DNA from: Agrobacterium fabrum
Lineage (GTDB): Bacteria > Pseudomonadota > Alphaproteobacteria > Rhizobiales > Rhizobiaceae
NCBI GenBank assembly: GCA_003241215.1
Contig: QFOL01000227.1
Span: 1-6,429, forward strand
Reading direction: 5' to 3'
Length of the DNA: 6,429 nucleotides
Shown here: positions 1 to 6,429 of the stretch, one piece after another
Position numbering within the stretch: position 1 is the first letter of the stretch
How the letters are laid out: each line of letters starts with the position of its first letter
Program-made: the position numbers and the translations under genes
The notes under the pieces: generated by a model
The model's database searches: none
What the model saw: only the letters and a program-made list of their open reading frames with translations
Told to the model about the DNA's origin: nothing

Positions 1-1
1 C

Positions 2-2134
<2,133 letters not shown>

Positions 2135-2157
2135 GGCCGCGCCACCAGACCCTATCG

Positions 2158-2187
2158 AGGCGCGGGTTTTGCCCGCGCCTTTTTTTC
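2158..2187 (+). terminator. Intrinsic terminator of pnp
   Basis: A perfect 9-bp GC-rich stem, AGGCGCGGG (2158-2166) with CCCGCGCCT (2172-2180), has a 5-nt loop TTTTG and runs into seven T residues (2180-2186). It starts 23 nt after the pnp stop. It should end most pnp transcription and separate it from the methyltransferase gene. Confidence 0.93.
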
Positions 2188-2207
2188 GTTTTGTTATCGT
2201 TTACCTT

Positions 2208-2235
2208 TTCGGGAAACCGGTTTCCGCTTTTCCCT
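2208..2235. repeat. Palindromic intergenic sequence, possible rhizobial repeat fragment
   Basis: The 14-bp sequence GGAAACC/GGTTTCC (2212-2225) is a perfect palindrome, followed by CGCTTTTCCCTGA. The wording (gggaaaccggtttcc followed by cttttcc) resembles the arms of palindromic repeats scattered through Agrobacterium and Rhizobium intergenic regions. That resemblance is from memory and not from a search. It lies between the pnp terminator and the methyltransferase ribosome site, so it could also be an operator or an mRNA leader hairpin. Confidence 0.4.
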
Positions 2236-2267
2236 GACAAACTCCATCCTACCTCGAGGACGCTCCC

Positions 2268-3284
2268 ATGAGCCGTGACGCCGTGAAAACCCTTTTCCAT
2301 CCCTTCGCTTCGGACATGCTTGCCATGCCGGAAGAAGGCGAACGCGTTCTGTTTCTGGGAGCGGAAGCCGGTCCGCGGCTGGATGGTTTCGACGCGGAGA
2401 TCGTTGCGGTCCAGCATCTCCGGCCGCTCTATCGCGCTCTTGAAGCACAGGGCTCCCAGGTCACCCCTGATGTTTCGGGCGAGGATTACGATGCGGCGCT
2501 ACTGCTGTGCGGCAAACATCGCGGCGAGAATGAAAACCGCGTCGCCGAGGCGCTTTCGCGCGTGAAGGCGGGCGGGCTGATCGTCGCGGCGGGCTCCAAG
2601 GAAGACGGCATTCTGACGCTGCGCAAAACGCTGGCGAAGCTCGGCATCGAAGCGGAATCGACGCCGAAATATCACGGCGTCGCGCTCTGGTTCAAACGGC
2701 CGGACAATATCTCGGCCGTTGTATCGAAACTTACTCAAAAGCCCGTCACGGTCGAAGGCCGTTTCACCGCTTTGCCCGGCATGTTCTCCCATGACCGCAT
2801 CGATGATGGCTCCGAGCTGCTCGCATCGCGCCTGCCGACCGATTTTGATGGCAATGCCGCCGATTTCGGCGCGGGCTGGGGTTATCTCTCCATCATGCTC
2901 GCGGAAAAATCGCCGCGCACGGCCCGTATCGACCTTTTCGAGGCGGACTGGAACGCGCTGGAATTCGCCAAGACCAATCTTCTCGAAAACAATCCGCGGC
3001 TGACGACGCGTTTCTTCTGGCAGGATCTTGCAAATGAGCCGCCGAAGGAAAAATACGACCTCATCATCATGAACCCGCCTTTTCATGCGGCGGGACAGGC
3101 GGCGGAGCCGGCCCTTGGTCAGGCCTTCATCAAGGCTGCGGCCGGTGCGCTGCGCAGCGGCGGCAAGCTGTTGATGGTCGCCAATCGCGGGCTTCCCTAT
3201 GAGCCGGTGCTCGCGGCGGAGTTCCGCACGTCTGCCGAGGTGTGCCGCAATGCCCGCTTCAAGATCCTGAGCGCCCAGAAGTAA
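2268..3284 (+). CDS. RsmC-like class I SAM-dependent methyltransferase (probable 16S rRNA guanine-N2 methyltransferase)
   Basis: This 338-residue protein has the two-part layout and length of RsmC (about 340 residues in E. coli), which methylates guanine N2 at G1207 of 16S rRNA in the 30S subunit. The N-terminal half (about 1-160) is a degenerate Rossmann-like domain. The catalytic half follows a linker, PGMFSHDRIDDGSELL (170-185), of the kind RsmC/RsmD-type enzymes carry before motif I. Motif I, the SAM-binding loop, is DFGAGWGYLS (199-208). The acidic residue after strand 2 is Glu225 in LFEAD. Motif IV is NPPFH (269-273), the signature of N-methyltransferases acting on exocyclic amines. VANRGLPYE (304-312) matches the VAN-x-LPY stretch of the family. 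ATG 2268 is supported by GAGGA at 2256-2260, 7 nt upstream. It has its own leader after the pnp terminator. It could instead be a related COG2813 enzyme with another RNA target. Confidence 0.85.
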   Translation: MSRDAVKTLFHPFASDMLAMPEEGERVLFLGAEAGPRLDGFDAEIVAVQHLRPLYRALEAQGSQVTPDVSGEDYDAALLLCGKHRGENENRVAEALSRVKAGGLIVAAGSKEDGILTLRKTLAKLGIEAESTPKYHGVALWFKRPDNISAVVSKLTQKPVTVEGRFTALPGMFSHDRIDDGSELLASRLPTDFDGNAADFGAGWGYLSIMLAEKSPRTARIDLFEADWNALEFAKTNLLENNPRLTTRFFWQDLANEPPKEKYDLIIMNPPFHAAGQAAEPALGQAFIKAAAGALRSGGKLLMVANRGLPYEPVLAAEFRTSAEVCRNARFKILSAQK

Positions 3285-3301
3285 TCAATACCCCACAATA
3301 A

Positions 3302-4246
3302 TCAGCTCAGCAGCCATGCCCATAGCGACACGGACAGAACGCCGGTCGCCGTGGAAATGCTGATGGTGGACGCCGCAACACTGTGGCCGATGCCGAAGCG
3401 GTTGGCGATCAGCCAGGCATTCACGCCCGTCGGCACCGACGAGGTGAGCACAAGGGCTGCTGTCCATTCACGGCTGAGGCCAAGCGCGTGGCCCATGGCC
3501 CAGACGCAGGCGGGCAGAAGCAGCAGTTTGAACACGGTCATGGTGACGGCAATGCCCAGATTGCCGCGGATGGTATACTTCGTCAGCGCCATGCCGAGCG
3601 AGATCAGCGCCGCCGGTCCCGCCATCGAGGCAATCTGATCGACGACAGTTTTCAGGATGGGCGTCAGGGCCACGCCGGAAACATTGGTCGAAAGCCCGAT
3701 GGCAAGGCCGATCACCAGCGGATTGGTGACGAGATTGCGACCCACCTGCCTGAACACCGCAGCCATGCTTCGCTTTTCGCCGCCGACCGCCTTATGCGTG
3801 GCGTTTTCCATCAGGATCGTGCCGGCGATCATCATGACAGGCAGGTGGATGGCCAGCAGGATGGAAAGAGCCACCAGCCCTTCATCCCCCACGGAGCGCC
3901 CAACCAGCGGCAGGCCGATGAAGATATTATTCGCAAAGGCCGAGGAAATGCCGGCAATGACGGCGATGCGGACATCCTGCTTGAAGACATAACGGGTGAC
4001 GATATGCCCGACCGTCCAGGTAACGGCTACGCCGGCAAAATAAGTAATCCAGAGCCGGAAGGGCGATGCGCCGTGAAAATTGGCTTCCGCGAGCGTACGG
4101 AAGATCAAGGTCGGCACGGCGATCTTGAACACGAAGTCGCTGAGGATATCGCCGGCATCGGCCCTGAACAGGCCAGTCTTGACCGTAAGCCAGCCGATCA
4201 GGATGAGAATGAAAATCGGGGCGACATTCGCGGCAACGGCAGACAT
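3302..4246 (-). CDS. AEC-family (auxin efflux carrier-like) transporter, inner membrane
   Basis: This 314-residue, highly hydrophobic protein has about ten membrane segments (roughly residues 7-24, 35-53, 64-82, 92-114, 124-146, 172-190, 201-221, 230-253, 262-281 and 288-313), arranged as two sets of five around a polar loop near 148-170 (ENATHKAVGGEKRS). The opening MSAVAANVAPIFILILIGWL and the later NPLVIGLAIGL and SLGMALTKY stretches are typical of the bacterial AEC/Mem_trans family. These are secondary carriers for small organic anions such as malonate or malate; despite the name, auxin transport is not implied. The substrate cannot be read here. ATG 4246 is chosen because the membrane domain begins at once and the length fits the family. 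The frame stays open much further upstream, but that is antisense to the kinase gene. No good Shine-Dalgarno precedes the ATG (upstream bases are CTTTCCCTCC). It converges with the methyltransferase gene, leaving 17 nt between stops and no visible terminator. Confidence 0.9.
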   Translation of the reverse strand: MSAVAANVAPIFILILIGWLTVKTGLFRADAGDILSDFVFKIAVPTLIFRTLAEANFHGASPFRLWITYFAGVAVTWTVGHIVTRYVFKQDVRIAVIAGISSAFANNIFIGLPLVGRSVGDEGLVALSILLAIHLPVMMIAGTILMENATHKAVGGEKRSMAAVFRQVGRNLVTNPLVIGLAIGLSTNVSGVALTPILKTVVDQIASMAGPAALISLGMALTKYTIRGNLGIAVTMTVFKLLLLPACVWAMGHALGLSREWTAALVLTSSVPTGVNAWLIANRFGIGHSVAASTISISTATGVLSVSLWAWLLS

Positions 4247-4288
4247 GGAGGGAAAGCTTTCGCGGCTTTTGCGGGAGATACTCCGCTT

Positions 4289-4378
4289 TAGAGCCTTTTC
4301 GGCGCGAATGGAATCGCGAAAGCGCTCTGCATCTTTGTTTTCATGAAATCGGGTGCGCGAGACGTGGAAAAGTTGGTA
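4289..4378. repeat. Degenerate rhizobial palindromic intergenic repeat
   Basis: On the minus strand, AGAGCGCTTTCGCGA (4328-4314), ATTCC, then TCGCGCCGAAAAGGCTCT (4307-4290) forms an imperfect hairpin bounded by AGAGC and GCTCT. It is preceded by ATGAAAACAAAGATGC (4345-4330) and a further arm with AACTTTTCCACG near 4377-4366. The order (CTTTTCC arm, AAAACAAAGA, AGAGC...GCTCT hairpin) matches from memory a very common intergenic repeat of Agrobacterium and Rhizobium. This copy has a decayed outer arm. It lies 44-132 nt upstream of the permease ATG, so it is likely transcribed into its leader. Confidence 0.6.
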
Positions 4379-4440
4379 AGCCGCCTTTGATGGGAGCCCT
4401 GCCCGCCACCCGTGCAATCCCGCAGGCCGAGGCCAGCCAA

Positions 4441-4575
4441 AAGAAAAAGCGGGGTCTCCCCCGCCTTTTGTGTCCGTTATATGCCGCCAGTACATCCGTG
4501 GCGGAGATAACGGTAGAGCCAGAAGACCGTCATGTCTTCCATTCCGGTACGCATTCACACACCTTTCGCTCTGCC
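4441..4575 (-). ncRNA. Candidate small RNA or structured leader: three hairpins ending in a terminator
   Basis: The minus strand holds three consecutive hairpins in the gap between the permease and kinase genes. Hairpin 1 is GAAGAC (4539-4534), loop ATGACG, GTCTTC (4527-4522). Hairpin 2 is nested: outer stem CCGTTAT (4513-4507) with ATAACGG (4480-4474), a small internal loop (CT opposite CAT), inner stem CCGCCA (4504-4499) with TGGCGG (4489-4484), and a 9-nt loop. Hairpin 3 is the GC-rich terminator at 4465-4443. All stems are perfectly paired, which is hard to explain by chance. The size (about 100-140 nt) and layout resemble the trans-encoded alpha-r sRNA families of Rhizobiales. I half-recall alpha-r45 in a similar setting but cannot confirm membership. 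No convincing -35/-10 pair was found, so the 5' end (4575) is a guess. A cis-acting leader of the permease gene is the main alternative. Confidence 0.55.
4443..4465 (-). terminator. Intrinsic terminator reading leftward (minus strand)
   Basis: On the minus strand GCGGGG (4464-4459), loop GAGA, CCCCGC (4454-4449) is followed by TTTTTCTTTT. The stem is a perfect 6 bp of pure GC with a tetraloop and a good U-tract. On the plus strand the same stem is followed only by CCTTTTG, so leftward use is favoured, although weak two-way use is possible. It lies about 200 nt upstream of the permease ATG and downstream of no annotated minus-strand protein gene. It must therefore close a small RNA or act as an attenuator. 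Confidence 0.8.
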
Positions 4576-4635
4576 GGTAGGAGTAACTTAACCACATTAC
4601 AGTCAGATGACGCGTTTTCGCCCCATCCCGAGAAC

Positions 4636-4659
4636 CCCAAATTTTCTGTTTGGGCTTTT
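4636..4659 (+). terminator. Terminator-like hairpin in the kinase upstream region
   Basis: On the plus strand CCCAAA (4636-4641) pairs perfectly with TTTGGG (4649-4654) across a 7-nt loop and is followed by CTTTTCTT. The stem is short and half AT, so it is weaker than the other two terminators here. It lies 67 nt before the kinase ATG. It could end a plus-strand transcript, act in the kinase leader if transcription starts upstream, or insulate the kinase promoter. Confidence 0.35.
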
Positions 4660-4726
4660 CTTGCCGCCAGAAATGTTTAAGACCTTTCAAAAAATACGCA
4701 CACCCCGTGCGAAACGGATAGGGCCC

Positions 4727-5719
4727 ATGACGAAATTCGACGTATTGACTGTCGGCAATGCCATCGTCGACATCATTTCCCGCTGCGATGACCGCTTCCT
4801 CAACGACAATGCCATTACCAAAGGGGCGATGAACCTCATCGATGCGGAGCGGGCCGAGCTGCTTTATTCGCTGATGGGGCCGGCTCTCGAAGCTTCCGGC
4901 GGCAGCGCAGGCAACACGGCGGCGGGCGTCGCGAATTTCGGTGGCAAGACCGCCTATTTCGGCAAAGTTGCCGAAGACCAGCTCGGTGAAATCTTCCAGC
5001 ACGATATCCGCGCCCAGGGCGTCTATTTCGAAACGAAGCCGGAAGGCACGTTCCCGCCAACCGCCCGTTCGATGATCTTCGTGACCGAAGACGGTGAGCG
5101 TTCCATGAACACCTATCTCGGCGCCTGCGTCGATCTCGGCCCGGAGGACGTGGAAGATGACGTCGTGGCGCAGACCAAGGTCACCTATTTCGAAGGTTAC
5201 CTGTGGGATCCGCCGCGCGCCAAGGACGCCATTCGCGAATGCGCCCGCATTGCCCATGAAAATGGCCGCGAAGTCTCCATGACGCTGTCCGACAGCTTCT
5301 GCGTCGGCCGCTACCGCGAAGAATTTCTCGACCTGATGCGCTCCGGCACGGTGGACATTGTTTTCGCCAACAAACAGGAAGCGCTTTCGCTTTACGAAAC
5401 CGACGACTTCGAGCTGGCACTGACCAAAATCGCCACCGACTGCAAGATCGCGGCAGTGACGATGAGTGAAGAAGGCGCGGTCATCCTGCGCGGCACGGAG
5501 CGTGTGAAGGTCGAAGCCTATCCGGTGCATGACGTGGTCGATACGACGGGCGCCGGCGATCTTTTCGCCGCAGGCTTCCTGTTCGGCTATACGCAGGACC
5601 GGTCGCTCGAAGATTGCGGCAAGCTAGGATGCCTTGCCGCCGCCGCCGTCATTCAGCAGATCGGGCCGCGCCCGATGTCATCGCTGAAGGCGCTTGGCGA
5701 AAAGCACGGCCTTATTTAA
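4727..5719 (+). CDS. PfkB-family carbohydrate/nucleoside kinase (adenosine kinase type)
   Basis: This 330-residue cytoplasmic kinase belongs to the ribokinase/PfkB superfamily, which phosphorylates a hydroxyl of a sugar or nucleoside with ATP. The N-terminal strand DVLTVGNAIVDII (5-17) has the family's G-N-A-x-x-D substrate-binding pattern. GGSAGNTA (58-65) is the first PfkB signature. NKQEA (215-219) supplies the N-x-x-E metal/phosphate motif. DTTGAGDLFAAGF (272-284) is the second signature: Asp278 should be the catalytic base and GAG the anion hole. Close rhizobial relatives are usually annotated adenosine kinase, which would salvage adenosine to AMP, but the sequence alone does not fix the substrate. 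The start at ATG 4727 fits the family N-terminus and has GGATAGGG (4716-4723) just upstream. An in-frame ATG at 4607 would add 40 poorly conserved-looking basic residues and is rejected. The gene diverges from the permease and its stop overlaps the SH3 gene. Confidence 0.9.
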   Translation: MTKFDVLTVGNAIVDIISRCDDRFLNDNAITKGAMNLIDAERAELLYSLMGPALEASGGSAGNTAAGVANFGGKTAYFGKVAEDQLGEIFQHDIRAQGVYFETKPEGTFPPTARSMIFVTEDGERSMNTYLGACVDLGPEDVEDDVVAQTKVTYFEGYLWDPPRAKDAIRECARIAHENGREVSMTLSDSFCVGRYREEFLDLMRSGTVDIVFANKQEALSLYETDDFELALTKIATDCKIAAVTMSEEGAVILRGTERVKVEAYPVHDVVDTTGAGDLFAAGFLFGYTQDRSLEDCGKLGCLAAAAVIQQIGPRPMSSLKALGEKHGLI

Positions 5720-5724
5720 AGGCC
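5708..5724. other. Palindrome containing both convergent stop codons
   Basis: GGCCTT (5708-5713) and AAGGCC (5719-5724) form a perfect 6-bp inverted repeat with a 5-nt spacer. It contains the TAA of the kinase (5717-5719) and the TAA of the SH3 gene (5714-5712 on the minus strand). A hairpin would form in either mRNA. No T-tract follows on either side, so it is not a standard intrinsic terminator. Confidence 0.55.
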
Positions 5725-6251
5725 TCGCCGGGGTAAGCGCCCCAGATTTCGCCCTGCGAAACCCAGCCCGAGGCCTGGCCGGCCTCGGCGCGGCACCAGT
5801 CGCCGTTGCATTCGCCGATCCTGAAGACGACGCCCGGCTCAAGCCGCGCCACGACGGAAGCCCCCGACTGCGCGTCACGGCGCATGTTTACGTAGACTTC
5901 CTTGCCCTTACCGCGCATCCACGGAGCTGCGACAGCCGTGCGCTCGCCTGACAGCAGCGCCTGGTTGACCCAGCCTTCCGTGCCGTCGGCATCGCGTATG
6001 CGCCGCCAGTTTTCATATTCCTGGATGATTTCTACCGGCATTCCCGATTTCAGATACATCCATGACACGGCATAATCCGTGCTCGGCCCGATGCGCATAT
6101 TGACGCGCTTGGATTTAAGGCTGACAAAACGCGGCAGCGGCAAGCCGCTTGCGCCTTTTGCGGCGCCCTGCGCCATGGCGTCGGTTGCCGCACCGAGGAG
6201 GCCCAGAGACAATGCAATGCAAACGATAGAAACCACACTGCGCATGCCCAT
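5712..6251 (-). CDS. Exported tandem SH3b-domain protein (SH3_4/DUF1058 type)
   Basis: This 179-residue protein starts with a signal peptide: a short MGMR basic end, hydrophobic core VVSIVCIALSLGLLGAA (6-22) and a likely cut after AMA (27, before QGA). It should act in the periplasm. The mature part holds two bacterial SH3 domains. The first (about 46-103) has KRVNMRIGPSTDY and ends GTEGWVNQALL. The second (about 116-172) has KEVYVNMRRDAQSG and ends ASGWVSQGEIWG. The V-N-x-R and G-W-V marks in each copy are typical of SH3b domains, which often bind peptidoglycan or cell-wall proteins; the partner here is unknown. Cys148 and Cys153 (ECNGDWC) could form a disulfide. ATG 6251 is chosen because it begins the signal peptide, with purine-rich GGGAAACGGA upstream; ATG 6245 would also work. 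The longer frame from a TTG at 6314 would bury the signal sequence. The 3' end overlaps the kinase by 8 nt. Confidence 0.88.
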   Translation of the reverse strand: MGMRSVVSIVCIALSLGLLGAATDAMAQGAAKGASGLPLPRFVSLKSKRVNMRIGPSTDYAVSWMYLKSGMPVEIIQEYENWRRIRDADGTEGWVNQALLSGERTAVAAPWMRGKGKEVYVNMRRDAQSGASVVARLEPGVVFRIGECNGDWCRAEAGQASGWVSQGEIWGAYPGEAFK

Positions 6252-6429
6252 TTCCGTTTCCCGCCTTCTGCAAACCGGATGATATTTAAGGAGGCGCGGT
6301 TCCACATGCCTCAAGCTTCGGCGAGTTTTATTTGTCTTCGCCGGTGGGTCTGGTAGAAACGCCCTGATTGAAAGAAATTATCGCTCTTTCTGGTTAATGA
6401 CTTCTGAACAAGGCAGCGGCAAACGATGA
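6252..6429. other. Upstream region of the SH3 gene, no secure gene
   Basis: These 178 bases hold no supported gene. Two small inverted repeats are visible: CGGCGA (6319-6324) with TCGCCG (6338-6343), and GAAAGA (6370-6375) with TCTTTC (6385-6390) around an AT-rich centre. An ATG at 6426-6428, 12 nt after an AAGG, could be the first codon of a plus-strand gene continuing past the window, but only one codon is visible. The region should contain the promoter for the SH3 gene; I could not place it with confidence. Confidence 0.4.

Noticed and set aside
3383..4291. 302-codon plus-strand frame opposite the permease gene
   Set aside because: It is rich in Asp, Gly, Arg and His in the pattern expected from the antisense of a hydrophobic membrane protein, and has no family resemblance.
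4544..4579. Direct repeat CCGGTA at 4544-4549 and 4574-4579
   Set aside because: Two 6-bp copies 30 nt apart are readily expected by chance in GC-rich DNA, and no third in-phase copy is seen.
4607..4726. 40-residue N-terminal extension of the kinase from ATG 4607
   Set aside because: The added residues are low-complexity and basic, cover the CCCAAA/TTTGGG hairpin, and lie before the standard PfkB opening. ATG 4727 has a ribosome site.
4247..5530. Upstream extension of the permease reading frame to 742 codons
   Set aside because: The extension crosses a terminator and hairpins and then runs antisense through the PfkB kinase. It is open because of GC-rich codon use and shows no membrane or family features.
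6252..6314. SH3 protein start at the TTG of 6314
   Set aside because: It would put 21 charged residues before a clear signal peptide. ATG 6251 or 6245 gives a normal exported protein.
6284..6315. CTTGAG / TTAAAT as a minus-strand promoter for the SH3 gene
   Set aside because: The spacing is 20 nt, too long for a standard housekeeping promoter, and each element matches only partly.

Overview
This window reads as ordinary chromosomal DNA from an alphaproteobacterium of the order Rhizobiales, most likely the Agrobacterium/Rhizobium group. The evidence is the GC-rich third codon positions, a polynucleotide phosphorylase (PNPase) whose first visible residues ([17 protein letters not shown]) are of rhizobial type, a degenerate copy of what looks like the rhizobial palindromic intergenic repeat, and a small SH3_4-type exported protein. 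I see no insertion sequence, phage, CRISPR, tRNA or rRNA.

Layout: (1) 2-2134 +, pnp, missing only its first few codons at the left edge and closed by a strong intrinsic terminator at 2158-2187. (2) 2268-3284 +, an RsmC-like class I SAM-dependent methyltransferase with its own Shine-Dalgarno site. (3) 3302-4246 -, an AEC-family permease, convergent with the methyltransferase (17 nt between stops). (4) 4247-4726, a 480-base gap holding a palindromic repeat, an intrinsic terminator reading leftward, a run of three hairpins on the minus strand that looks like a small RNA or structured leader, and a terminator-like hairpin on the plus strand. (5) 4727-5719 +, a PfkB-family kinase of the rhizobial adenosine/sugar kinase type. 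(6) 5712-6251 -, a secreted tandem-SH3b protein whose stop overlaps the kinase stop by 8 nt inside a palindrome. (7) 6252-6429, its upstream region, with no secure gene.

The genes are not one pathway. PNPase (RNA decay) and the RsmC-like enzyme (probable rRNA methylation) both act on RNA but are separated by a strong terminator. The permease and kinase are divergent and flank the structured gap.

The most interesting region is 4441-4560 on the minus strand. It has three perfect-stem hairpins in a row, the last a terminator with a U-tract. It may be a trans-encoded small RNA of the kind known in rhizobia, or a leader for the downstream permease gene. A 25-codon reading frame with a well-placed AAAGG lies across the same stretch. 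No function is proven from sequence alone.
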